DNA of 64,000 nucleotides from Candidatus Binatia bacterium (GTDB lineage: Bacteria > Desulfobacterota > Binatia > UBA12015): contig DATCMB010000014.1 in assembly GCA_036563615.1 (NCBI GenBank), positions 310,001 through 374,000 of the forward strand. Reading direction: 5' to 3'. Under the pieces are notes generated by a model, which saw only the letters and a program-made list of their open reading frames with translations, had not been told where the DNA came from and ran no database searches. Below are positions 44,607 through 52,781 of the stretch, piece after piece. The number at the start of each line of letters is the position of its first letter. The first letter of the stretch is position 1. Made by a program: the position numbers and the translations under genes.

Positions 44607-45928
44607 AGCGGCGCTCGCTGCGTACGCGACTCCTCGCGGTGAGCACGCTGTGGCTCGTGCTCGCGCTCGCGGGCGGCGGCGTCGCGCTGTCGCTCGCGTT
44701 TCGCGCCTCGGCGCAGAGCGCCTTCCAGAGCCAGCTCGACTCGCTGCTGCTCGCCGTCGTCGCGGCGCTCGAGGCGCCGCCGGAGGCGCCGCTCCAGATG
44801 CGGCGCGAGGTCCCGGACGCGCGCTTCGAGCAGGTCTACTCCGGCTGGTACTGGCAGGTGACCGACGGCGCGCAGGAGCTGCGCTCGCGCTCGCTGTGGG
44901 ACGAGCGGCTGCCGTCGGGCGTGGGCGGCGTCGAGAGCACCGACGGAACCGTCGCGGGGCCGCGCGGCGAACCGCTGAAGATCGTGCGCCGCGAGCTGCG
45001 CTTCCCGGGCCGCGAGCAGCCGATCGTCGTGACGCTCGCCGGTCCCGAGCAGGCGCTGCGCAGCCAGACCGCGCGCTTCGATCGCCTGCTCGCGCTGTCG
45101 CTCGGCGTGCTCGGCGTCGGGCTCGTCGCCACCGTCGCGCTGCAGATCGCCTACGGCCTGCGCCCGCTGCGTCGTCTCGCGCACGACGTCGCCGAGGTGC
45201 GCGCCGGACGCCGCGCGCGTCTCGGCACGGACTACCCGAGCGAGGTCGAGCCGCTCGCGCGCGCGATCGACGAGCTGCTCGACCACGACGCGCGGCTCCT
45301 CGAGCGCGCGCGTGCGAGCGCCGCGGATCTCGCGCACGCGCTGAAGACGCCGCTCGCGGTGGTCGCGGTGGAAGCGGAGCGCACCGGCCCCGACGCGGCG
45401 CGCACGATCGCGGCGCAGGTCGCGGCCATGAGCCGGCTGATCGATCATCACTTGACGCGCGCCGCGGCGGCCGGCGCGCACGGCGTGCCGGGCGCGCGCT
45501 GCGACGTGCGTCCGGTGATCGAGCGCCTGCGCGACACGCTGCTGCGCCTGCACGCGGAGCGCGAGCTCGCGCTCGAGGTCGGCGTCGCAGGCGAGCTCTC
45601 GTTCGCGGGCGAGCGCGAGGATCTCGAAGAGATGCTCGGCAACCTGCTCGAGAACGCCTGCAAGTGGGCGCGCACGCGGGTCGTCGCGCAAGCGCGCGCG
45701 GTCGACGGCCGGCTGCGGCTCGAGGTCGAGGACGACGGCCCCGGCATCGACGCCGCGCAGACCGACGCAGCGCTGCAGCGCGGCACGCGGCTCGACGACG
45801 CCAAGCCCGGCTCGGGTCTCGGGCTCGCGATCGCAGCCGACCTCGCCGCGCTCTACGGCGGCTCGCTCGCGCTCGAAGCGAGCGCGCTCGGCGGTCTGTG
45901 CGCGCGCCTCGAGCTACCCTCTGCTTGA
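44603..45928 (+). CDS. PhoQ-like sensor histidine kinase
   Basis: 441 residues; the ATG overlaps the regulator stop (ATGA). Membrane helix about 9-33, periplasmic sensor about 35-155, second helix about 162-185, HAMP-like linker, then the H box ADLAHALKTPLAVVAVEAER (His245), of the LAH-LKTPL form found in PhoQ and relatives. ATPase motifs: NLLENACKWA (N box), VEDDGPGID, GSGLGLAIAADLAAL. The last 15 bases overlap the convergent HAD gene. Confidence 0.95.
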   Translation: MKRRSLRTRLLAVSTLWLVLALAGGGVALSLAFRASAQSAFQSQLDSLLLAVVAALEAPPEAPLQMRREVPDARFEQVYSGWYWQVTDGAQELRSRSLWDERLPSGVGGVESTDGTVAGPRGEPLKIVRRELRFPGREQPIVVTLAGPEQALRSQTARFDRLLALSLGVLGVGLVATVALQIAYGLRPLRRLAHDVAEVRAGRRARLGTDYPSEVEPLARAIDELLDHDARLLERARASAADLAHALKTPLAVVAVEAERTGPDAARTIAAQVAAMSRLIDHHLTRAAAAGAHGVPGARCDVRPVIERLRDTLLRLHAERELALEVGVAGELSFAGEREDLEEMLGNLLENACKWARTRVVAQARAVDGRLRLEVEDDGPGIDAAQTDAALQRGTRLDDAKPGSGLGLAIAADLAALYGGSLALEASALGGLCARLELPSA

Positions 45929-46642
45929 CGCGCGCGCCGCGAGCAGATCGCGCGCGAGCGTCGGCACGTCGGGCGCCGTCGCGCACGGCTCGTCGCACCA
46001 GTCGCCGTACGGGTCGACCAGGATGCCGTGCAGGCCGGCCGCGCGCGCGCCGACCACGTCGACCGCGAACAGGTCGCCGACGTGCGCCGTGCGCTCGGGC
46101 GCGCAGCCGACGGCCTCGATCGCCTTTTCGAAGATGCGCCGGTCCGGCTTCTCGACGCCGACGCGCGCCGAGTCGAGCACGGCGTCGAGCGCGTCGCGCA
46201 GGCCCATCTTCTCGAGGCCCTGCTCGACGGTGCCGTCCGAGTTGCTGACCACCGCGAGCTTCATGCCCGCGGCGCGCAGCTCGGCGAGCGCCTGCGGCAC
46301 GCCGGGCAGGAGGCGCGACCACAGGCGACGCGTGCCGACCGCCTTCATGTCGTGCGCGAGCTGCGGTGCGATCTCGGCGCGACGCGGCTCGGGCACGCCG
46401 AGACCCGCGAGCGTCGTCGCGACGTGGAAGACGAAGCTGTCGCGCTCCTCGCTCGAGCGTCCGGTCGCGAGCAGGCGCGAGAGGTGCGGCCGCGCCGCCG
46501 CCTCGGCGCGCGCGACCGCCTCGGGCGTGACGACGATCCCGCGGCGCGCGAGCAGCTCGCACACGAGGTCGAGGTCCATGCCGACGAGCGTGTTGCCGAC
46601 GTCGAGGAAGAGCGTGTCGATGGCGTCGAGCGGCGCTTGCAC
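45914..46642 (-). CDS. HAD-superfamily hydrolase
   Basis: 242 residues from the GTG at 46642 (MQAPLDAIDTLFLDVGNTLV). Motif I is DVGNT, where the second Asp of the usual DxDxT is Gly; motif II is Ser in AVVSNSDG; Lys in GVEKPDRRIFEKAI; motif IV in HVGDLFAVDVVGARAAG. The DxGxT variant occurs in a subset of HAD proteins and may lower phosphatase turnover. Converges with and overlaps the histidine kinase by 15 bases. Substrate unknown. Confidence 0.85.
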   Translation of the reverse strand: MQAPLDAIDTLFLDVGNTLVGMDLDLVCELLARRGIVVTPEAVARAEAAARPHLSRLLATGRSSEERDSFVFHVATTLAGLGVPEPRRAEIAPQLAHDMKAVGTRRLWSRLLPGVPQALAELRAAGMKLAVVSNSDGTVEQGLEKMGLRDALDAVLDSARVGVEKPDRRIFEKAIEAVGCAPERTAHVGDLFAVDVVGARAAGLHGILVDPYGDWCDEPCATAPDVPTLARDLLAARASSRG

Positions 46643-46788
46643 GCGCGACCGTTTCGCATGCGCGGCCGCCGCGCGCCACGGCACGCGCGCGAACCGACGG
46701 ACGACGCGCGCGGCCCTCGTCCGCGCAGCACGCTCGCCGTGCGCTCGGCGGACCGCGAAAGCGCGCGCGGCCCGCGCAGCGCGCCCGC

Positions 46789-47646
46789 TCAATCCCCGCG
46801 CAGCGCGCTCGCCGTGCCGATCAGCGCGATCGTGCCGTCCGCCTTCTCGCACCAGACGTCGAGGTGGCAGCGCTCCTTCGAGCCCTCGCGCACCACCTCG
46901 CGGATGCGGCCGCGCACCTTGAGCCGATCCTCGACCCAGACGACGTTCACGAGACGGACGTCGAGCTTGCCGCCGTAGTGCCAGCCCGCGCCGAAGTACG
47001 CCGCGAGCGTGTCGGAGACGAAGCAGATCGGCATCATCCCCTGCACGACGATGTCCGGGAAGCCGAGCGCGCGCGCCATCTCGCGGTCGTTGTGGTAGTT
47101 GCGGTGCGGTCCGGAGAACGCCTGGCACATCGCGAGCGTCACGGTGCGCTCGCCGGGCGGGATCTCCTCGCCCTCGCTCGGCGTCTCGAAGCGCCGGTCG
47201 GAGCGCTTCTCGCGTTGCCGGTCGACCGCCAGCTCGCCCTCCCCGAGCTCGTGCGCGAGGAAGCTCTGGTGCGTGCGGCTGCGCTGCAGCCAGCGTCCCT
47301 CGGGCGTCGTCCACAGCACCTCGGCGACGACGTAGAGGCGGTCACGCTTGCGGTAGCGGTCGACGACCGTGACGCGCGAGCGCACCTCGGCGCCGATCGT
47401 GAACGGCGCGAACAGCTCCCACTCCTGACGCGCGTGCAGGTTGCCGATGATGTTCGGCAAATACCACGACAGGTCGCGGTAGACCTCCGAGTGAAAGAGC
47501 AGCGCCGGCGCGAACTCCGGGTCGAGCCGCTCGAGCCCGGTCCCCGCGGCGTAGTGCTCCACCTCCTCCCGCGTCACCACCACCTGACGTCCGCCGAGGT
47601 CCTGGCCGACGTGCACCTCGCCCGGCGAGAAGAATCCGTTGCTCAT
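46789..47646 (-). CDS. MaoC/FAS1-like double-hotdog acyl-CoA dehydratase-type protein
   Basis: 285 residues. N-terminal hotdog (about 1-150) with VTREEVEHYAAGTGLERLDP and LHARQEWELFAPFTIGAEV; C-terminal hotdog with AFSGPHRNYHNDREMARALG, FPDIVVQGMMPICFVSDTLA, VRLVNVVWVEDRLKVRGR. This arrangement is that of FAS1-like dehydratases and MaoC hydratases acting on acyl-CoA. The canonical hydratase Asp-His pair is replaced by HxNYHND, so activity is uncertain. 33 bases after the MFS gene in the same direction. Confidence 0.85.
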   Translation of the reverse strand: MSNGFFSPGEVHVGQDLGGRQVVVTREEVEHYAAGTGLERLDPEFAPALLFHSEVYRDLSWYLPNIIGNLHARQEWELFAPFTIGAEVRSRVTVVDRYRKRDRLYVVAEVLWTTPEGRWLQRSRTHQSFLAHELGEGELAVDRQREKRSDRRFETPSEGEEIPPGERTVTLAMCQAFSGPHRNYHNDREMARALGFPDIVVQGMMPICFVSDTLAAYFGAGWHYGGKLDVRLVNVVWVEDRLKVRGRIREVVREGSKERCHLDVWCEKADGTIALIGTASALRGD

Positions 47647-47679
47647 GTGCGCGGATCGTGCGGAGCCGCGACGCCCGGG

Positions 47680-48945
47680 TCAAGCTGCGCGCGTCGCACG
47701 CACGGCGGAGAGCGCCGCGACCGCGGTCAGGTTGCACACGAAGAAGGCCGTGAACACGGCCGCGTAGCTGCCCGACGCGTCGAACACCGCGCCCGCGACG
47801 ATCGGCCCGAGCACGCCGCCCGGGACGAGCGTCAGCAGCAGCAGGCCGTAGATCCTGCCGAGATACGCCGTGCCGAAGCGCCGTCCGACGAGCAGCGGGA
47901 TGACGACGTCCTCGGCCGCGGTCGCGGCGCCGTGCAGGATCAGGAAGAGCGGGATCGCGAACGGCACCTCGGGCACGAGCAGCAGCGCCGAGGCGATCGC
48001 GATGACGACGAAGTTGCCGACCGTCGCCGCCCGCGGTCCGACGCGGTCGGCGAGCGTCCCCGCGCCGAGCTTGCCGACGATGCCGATGCCCACCGTCAAG
48101 CTGAATCCGAGCGCCGCCTCGCCGTGCGCCCAGCCGAGATCCGACAGGTACGCGACGAGGTGCGTGTTGACGCCGAGCCTGTAGAGGTAGAACGCGAGCA
48201 GCACCCAGAGCAGCAGCCAGAAGTCGCGCTGGCGGACGGCGCCCGCGACGTCGTCGGAGGACGCGAGCTGGGCCGCTGGTGCGGCCGCGTCGGCGCCACG
48301 CGCGCGCGTCGCGCGGTGCTCGCTCGCCGCGGACGCGCCACCGTCGGCCTGCGCCGTCGTGCTCTCCCGTCGCGCGCGCGGCGGCGACACCAGCAGCGCG
48401 AACGGCAGGAGCAGCAGCCACAGCGTGCCGCCGATCGTCGCGAGCGCCGCACGCCAGCCGCTCTCGGCGGCGAGCGCCGCGGCCGTCGACGCGCCGAGCG
48501 CGCCGCCGATGTTCGAGCCGATGTAGACCACCCCGAGCGCGAGCCCGCGGCGCGCGTCGAAGCGTCCCGCGATCGCGCTCGCGGTGGGCAGGTCGCCGAG
48601 GCACGCGACGCCGACGCCGATCCCGACCGCGACGACGTAGAACTGCCAGACCTCTTCCATGCGCGACGCGCCGAGCAGCGTGGCGCTCATGATCAGGCTG
48701 CCCGCGACCAGCACGAGGCGCGGCCCGCGCCGGTCCGAGAGCCAGCCGACCAACGGTCCCGCGAGCGCGACGAAGAGGCTCGTGATCGGGTTCGCCGCCG
48801 CGTAGATCGTGCGCGACCAGCCGAGGTCTTCCGCGACCGGCTTGAGGAACACCGGGAAGAGGTAGCCGCCGACGCCCATGCCGACCTGGCAGACCAGGCA
48901 GGCGAGCACCACGAGCCCGTCGCGCCAGCGAGCGTGCGCGCTCAA
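47680..48945 (-). CDS. MFS transporter
   Basis: 421 residues from a TTG at 48945 that overlaps the methyltransferase stop by four bases (TTGA); no better start is seen, and the overlap supports it. Twelve membrane helices; loop motif GWLSDRRGPRLVLVAG between helices 2 and 3 and GTLADRVGPRAATVGN in the second half. A hydrophilic loop of about 50 residues (Arg/Ala/Ser-rich) lies between helices 6 and 7. It resembles oxalate/formate or monocarboxylate-type MFS proteins; substrate unknown. Confidence 0.88.
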   Translation of the reverse strand: MSAHARWRDGLVVLACLVCQVGMGVGGYLFPVFLKPVAEDLGWSRTIYAAANPITSLFVALAGPLVGWLSDRRGPRLVLVAGSLIMSATLLGASRMEEVWQFYVVAVGIGVGVACLGDLPTASAIAGRFDARRGLALGVVYIGSNIGGALGASTAAALAAESGWRAALATIGGTLWLLLLPFALLVSPPRARRESTTAQADGGASAASEHRATRARGADAAAPAAQLASSDDVAGAVRQRDFWLLLWVLLAFYLYRLGVNTHLVAYLSDLGWAHGEAALGFSLTVGIGIVGKLGAGTLADRVGPRAATVGNFVVIAIASALLLVPEVPFAIPLFLILHGAATAAEDVVIPLLVGRRFGTAYLGRIYGLLLLTLVPGGVLGPIVAGAVFDASGSYAAVFTAFFVCNLTAVAALSAVRATRAA

Positions 48946-49868
48946 GGCATGCCCATGTCGCGGCGCAGGGCGGCGAACTCCTCCGTCCAGCGGCCGTCGG
49001 CCGCGCGCACGACGAGCGGCGGCGCGTGGCGGACGGACCCGGCGCTCGCGCCGTCCGCGTCCTTGCCGGCGTCGGCGTTCGCACTGCCGTCGGCGTCGAG
49101 CACCGCGTCGTCGCGTCGGCGCATGACGTGCACCGCGAGCAGCGGCGGCTTGCCCGCGCGCGGCACGACGTCGCGGCTCTCCGTCAAGCACAATCCAGCA
49201 GCGTGCGCCGCGGCGGCGACCCGCGGCGTCTGCGCGCCGCCCGCGCAGGCGACGAACACGCCGCCCGGCGCGAGCAGCCGCGCGGCGGCCCGGCAGTAGT
49301 CCTCGATGCCGCCGCGCTGCTCGATGCGGCACGGACCGCGCTGCGGGCGCGGCGACACGCGCCCGGCGCCCGGCGGAACGTACGGCGGCGTGCCGGTGAC
49401 GAGGTCGAACACCGCCCCCTCCGGGACGAGCGTCGGATCGCGCAGGTCGCCGTGCCGGACCTCGACGCGGTCGTCGGCGCCGTTGCCGGCGAGCGAGCGG
49501 CGCGCGAGGTCGACGCTCAGCTGCTGCGCCTCGACGCCGACGCCGCGCGCGTGCGGGAAGCGCCACGCGAGCAGCATGAGCACCGAGCCGATGCCGCAGC
49601 CGAGGTCGATGAAGCGCGCGGGCGGAGCATCCGCGCGGGCCGACGCCGCGCGCCAGGCGGTGACCAGGTCGTCGAGCGACCAGCGGTGGCCGTCGAGCCG
49701 CTGCAGGATGCGCCAGTCGCCGGCGAGAAAGCACAGATCCTCGCCCGCGCGCGGCGCGAGCGCCGGATCGTCCCAGCGCGCGGGACGCGGTCCGCGCGCG
49801 ACGAAGCCGCGCGGCCGGCGCGGCGTGCGCACGAGCCCGCCCGCCGGGCTCGGCTCAGCCGCGCGCAC
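48942..49868 (-). CDS. TrmN6/YfiC-like SAM-dependent methyltransferase
   Basis: 308 residues from the GTG at 49868, which has AGGAG eight bases upstream and overlaps the preceding gene by 14 bases; an ATG at 49910 has no ribosome site. SAM loop FIDLGCGIGSVLMLLAWRFP near residue 87, acidic VGVEAQQ, and TGTPPYVPPG, the NPPY-like motif of N6-adenine and related N-methyltransferases. The string DGHRWSLDDLVTAW resembles the entry to TrmN6 (tRNA1-Val A37). An Asp/Ala-rich insert lies near the C-terminus. RNA methylation is inferred. Confidence 0.85.
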   Translation of the reverse strand: MRAAEPSPAGGLVRTPRRPRGFVARGPRPARWDDPALAPRAGEDLCFLAGDWRILQRLDGHRWSLDDLVTAWRAASARADAPPARFIDLGCGIGSVLMLLAWRFPHARGVGVEAQQLSVDLARRSLAGNGADDRVEVRHGDLRDPTLVPEGAVFDLVTGTPPYVPPGAGRVSPRPQRGPCRIEQRGGIEDYCRAAARLLAPGGVFVACAGGAQTPRVAAAAHAAGLCLTESRDVVPRAGKPPLLAVHVMRRRDDAVLDADGSANADAGKDADGASAGSVRHAPPLVVRAADGRWTEEFAALRRDMGMP

Positions 49869-50538
49869 CTCGCGCTCTCCTCTCAACCGCGCGCACGGTG
49901 CGCTTTCCATTCGGGCGCGCCGCCGCGCGCTCTCCTTCCGCCGCACGAGCGCTGCGCTCTCGTCCGGGCGCCTGCCGCGTGCGGCCCGGGGAGCTCACGA
50001 GCGCGCGCAGCTCGGCGATCTCGTCGCGGTACGCCTCGGCGACCGTCGGCTGGCCGGGCAGCTCCTCGCGCGGCGCGACGCAGCCGATCTTGAGCGCGTG
50101 CGGCTGCAGCGTGACGCGCACGCCGTCGCGGTCGCGCACCAGCGTCAGCGGCCAGTGCCGGCACGCGGCGGGCTTGTACGCCGGCACCGGACGTCCGGTT
50201 TGCAGCGCGACGTGGTGGATCGAGCACAGCGCGTGCTTGCGGGTGCGGAAGAGAAACGGACACGCGCCGTCGTCGTCCGCCTCGATCAGCAGGTCCGGCG
50301 GCTCCTCGTCGACGAACACGTTCGCGTAGCCGTCCGCCTCGCGCAGCGACGGCACGAGCTCCGCGAGCTCGTCCATCAGCGTGTCGATGGCGCGCACCTC
50401 GCGCCGCGACACCTCGACCGTGAGCCCGACGCAGCAGGTGCGGTCGCGCGGACAGCCGTTGGGCCAGCAGCGGTAGGCGTAGCGCTCGAGCACGGGGTCG
50501 AGGACGAAGCGTGTGGCACCGGCGCGGACGGAACGCAC
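49855..50538 (-). CDS. YkgJ-like Cys-cluster protein
   Basis: 227 residues from the GTG at 50538. An eight-cysteine arrangement is seen: CWPNGCPRDRTCCVG near residue 22, then CPFLFRTRKHALCSIHH and ACRHWPLTL, and a later GCVAP. This resembles the YkgJ/DUF3109 group that binds zinc or an iron-sulfur cluster. The last 60 residues are Arg/Ala-rich. First gene of the overlapping minus-strand operon with the methyltransferase and MFS genes. The pairing of a YkgJ-type protein with a methyltransferase suggests RNA modification but is unproven. Confidence 0.82.
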   Translation of the reverse strand: MRSVRAGATRFVLDPVLERYAYRCWPNGCPRDRTCCVGLTVEVSRREVRAIDTLMDELAELVPSLREADGYANVFVDEEPPDLLIEADDDGACPFLFRTRKHALCSIHHVALQTGRPVPAYKPAACRHWPLTLVRDRDGVRVTLQPHALKIGCVAPREELPGQPTVAEAYRDEIAELRALVSSPGRTRQAPGRERSARAAEGERAAARPNGKRTVRAVERRARGARG

Positions 50539-50662
50539 GGCGCCGTGTTTACCGCGCAACTTGCCGCGCGGCGAGCAGCGGGAGGCGGCCGCCAGGCGAC
50601 CCGCCACGCCGCGCTGGATCGAGGTTTGACGGGGCGGGTGCGATCCGTTTCCCTGCCGGCCC

Positions 50663-51910
50663 ATGATCGAGTGGTCCGAACAGCACCTCATGCTCCGCGA
50701 CGCCATCCGGCAGTTCGTGGAGAAGGAGATCAAGCCCAACCTCGAGGAGCTCGAGCACGGCGACATGCCGCCGTACGACATCCTGCGCAAGATGATGCGC
50801 ACCTTCGGCATCGACCAGATGGCGAAGGCGCGCTTCGAGCGCCAGGTGAAGCGCGAGCGTGAGGCTGCCGAGGCCGCGGCGCGCGGCGAGGCGCCGTCCG
50901 AGGAGCAGCGCCTCGAGGAGGCCGGGTCGACCGACGGGGCGGCGCTGCAGCTCATCCCGATCATCGAGCTGTGCCGCTACTGCCCGGGCATGGTCACCGC
51001 GATGGGGGTCAGCGTCGGACTCACCGCAGGCGCGATCATGGCGAAGGGCACGCTGCGCCAGAAGGAGCGCTGGGCGCTGCCGCTTCTCACCATGGAGAAG
51101 ATCGGCGCCTGGGCGATCACCGAGCCCGGCTCCGGCTCGGACGCGTTCGGCAGCATGCAGTCGACCGCGCGCCGCGACGGCGACGGCTACGTGCTGAACG
51201 GCAGCAAGACCTTCATCACCAACGGCCCCTACGCCGACACGATCGTCTTCATCTGCAAGCTCGACGAGGGCAACGACCCGCGCGAGCGCAAGGTGCTGAG
51301 CTTCATCCTCGACAAGGGGATGCCGGGCCTCGAGCAGTCGAAGCCGCTGCGCAAGATGGGGCTGCACTCGTCGCCGACGGGACAGCTCTTCCTCGAGGAC
51401 GTGCGGGTCGGCAAGGACCGCCTGATGGGCGAGTCCGAGGCCGCGTCGGAAGGACGCTCCGGCGCCAAGGCGACCTTCGGCGTCGAGCGCACCGGTGTCG
51501 CCGCGATGGCGCTCGGCATCGTCGAGCAGTGCCTCGAGAAGTGCATCGAGTACGCGAAGACGCGCGTGCAGTTCGGCCGCCCGATCGGCGAGTTCCAGCT
51601 CATCCAGCTCAAGCTCGCCAAGATGGAAGTGGCGCGCATGAACCTGCAGAACATCGTCTTCCGCCAGATCGAGATGTCGGCGGCGAAGAAGCGGATGTCG
51701 TTCGCCGAGGCGTCGGCGTGCAAGCTCTACGCGGCGCAGGCGGCGATGGAGGTCGCGCTCGAGGCGGTGCAGCTCTTCGGCGGCAACGGCTACATGGCCG
51801 AGTACCAGGTCGAGCAGCTCTGCCGCGACGCCAAGGTGCTGCAGATCTACGCGGGCACGGACGAGATCCAGGTGTCGCAGATCGCGCGCTCGCTGCTCGG
51901 GATGAGCTGA
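50663..51910 (+). CDS. Acyl-CoA dehydrogenase
   Basis: 415 residues. FAD/substrate motifs: WAITEPGSGSDAFGSMQSTA, GLHSSPTGQLFLEDVRV, YAKTRVQFGRPIGEFQLIQ, LFGGNGYMAEYQVEQLCRDA and LQIYAGTDEIQ. The usual catalytic Glu in IYEGT is Ala here; Glu275 in GVERTG sits where isovaleryl-CoA dehydrogenase keeps its base, so activity is probably retained on a branched or unusual acyl-CoA. An insert rich in Arg/Glu/Ala at about 65-95 is not typical of the family. Electrons would pass to ETF. Confidence 0.92.
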   Translation: MIEWSEQHLMLRDAIRQFVEKEIKPNLEELEHGDMPPYDILRKMMRTFGIDQMAKARFERQVKREREAAEAAARGEAPSEEQRLEEAGSTDGAALQLIPIIELCRYCPGMVTAMGVSVGLTAGAIMAKGTLRQKERWALPLLTMEKIGAWAITEPGSGSDAFGSMQSTARRDGDGYVLNGSKTFITNGPYADTIVFICKLDEGNDPRERKVLSFILDKGMPGLEQSKPLRKMGLHSSPTGQLFLEDVRVGKDRLMGESEAASEGRSGAKATFGVERTGVAAMALGIVEQCLEKCIEYAKTRVQFGRPIGEFQLIQLKLAKMEVARMNLQNIVFRQIEMSAAKKRMSFAEASACKLYAAQAAMEVALEAVQLFGGNGYMAEYQVEQLCRDAKVLQIYAGTDEIQVSQIARSLLGMS

Positions 51911-51973
51911 CGTCGGCGCGCGGCTGACGCGCGTTCGCAGCCGTGTCGTCCGAAGCCGCGGCGAGGCGACGTC

Positions 51974-52636
51974 CTACCGCACCCGACGCTCGTCGAACAG
52001 GTAGCGCGACACCATGTCGGTCGCGGCCTCGACGACGTCGGGGTGCGGCACGTCGGCCTCGCCGAGCACGAGGCGCGACGAGATCCACTCGATGGCGGCG
52101 TGGACGACGAACGCCGCGGCGTGCGGCGCGATGGGACGCAGCACGCCCTGCTTCTTGAGCTCGGCGAACAGCCGCTCGAGCGCGCCGCGCAGACGGTGCT
52201 CGATGGCGAGGACGGCGTCGCGGAACTCCGGGTCGCGCAGGTGTCGCTCCCAGAGGATGCGCTGGATCCCGGGGCTGATCAGACGCGAGCTCATGACGGC
52301 GTCGATCACGGCGCGCACGTGTGCGCGGTGATCGCCCTCGCGCCAGCGCTCCGGGGCGAGCGCGTCGGCCACCATGTCCGACATCGCGCGCACCGTGCCG
52401 TCGAGGATCTCGAGCATCAATTTTCGCTTGTCGGGGAAGTACGCGTAGAGCGTGCCGACGCCGATGCCGGCGCGGCGCGCGATCGCGGCGGTGGTGGTGT
52501 CGTCGTAGCCGTCGGCCTCGAAGGCGGCGATCGCGGCCGCGACGATGCGGTCGCGCGTACGTCGGCTGCGCGCCTGCTGGGGCGTCCGGATGCCGCGCGG
52601 GACCTTCTTCGACGTCGCCTGCCGTGTGGCCGCCAC
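51974..52636 (-). CDS. TetR-family transcriptional regulator
   Basis: 220 residues from the GTG at 52636; longer starts (52693, 52789) give a basic Arg/Phe leader and are less likely. HTH: RDRIVAAAIAAFEADGYDDT then TTAAIARRAGIGVGTLYAYF, the classic TetR recognition region. The ligand domain has AAFVVHAAIEWISSRLVLGE. Divergent from the di-iron gene with 145 bases between, and convergent with the acyl-CoA dehydrogenase, so one or both may be its targets. Confidence 0.92.
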   Translation of the reverse strand: MAATRQATSKKVPRGIRTPQQARSRRTRDRIVAAAIAAFEADGYDDTTTAAIARRAGIGVGTLYAYFPDKRKLMLEILDGTVRAMSDMVADALAPERWREGDHRAHVRAVIDAVMSSRLISPGIQRILWERHLRDPEFRDAVLAIEHRLRGALERLFAELKKQGVLRPIAPHAAAFVVHAAIEWISSRLVLGEADVPHPDVVEAATDMVSRYLFDERRVR

Positions 52637-52699
52637 GCCGCCGCTGGTAGCACGGCGCACGCAAAAGCGAAAAAAGCGAACTCGACGTCGCATTCGTCT

Positions 52700-52745
52700 T
52701 GACTGGGCTGACAGACGGGGATAGGCGGACGTGGTCAGCGGGTCA
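52700..52745. promoter_or_regulatory. Candidate promoter/operator between tetR-like and di-iron genes
   Basis: TTGACT at 52699-52704 could be a -35 box for the di-iron gene with a poor -10 (TAGGCG) 17 bases later. Two TGAC boxes (52700, 52709) face two GTCA boxes (52734, 52742), giving an imperfect inverted repeat suited to a TetR dimer pair. Only the sequence pattern supports this. Confidence 0.35.
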
Positions 52746-52781
52746 CGAGACCCGAGGCCCGAGAAGCGAACGGAGGTCGAG

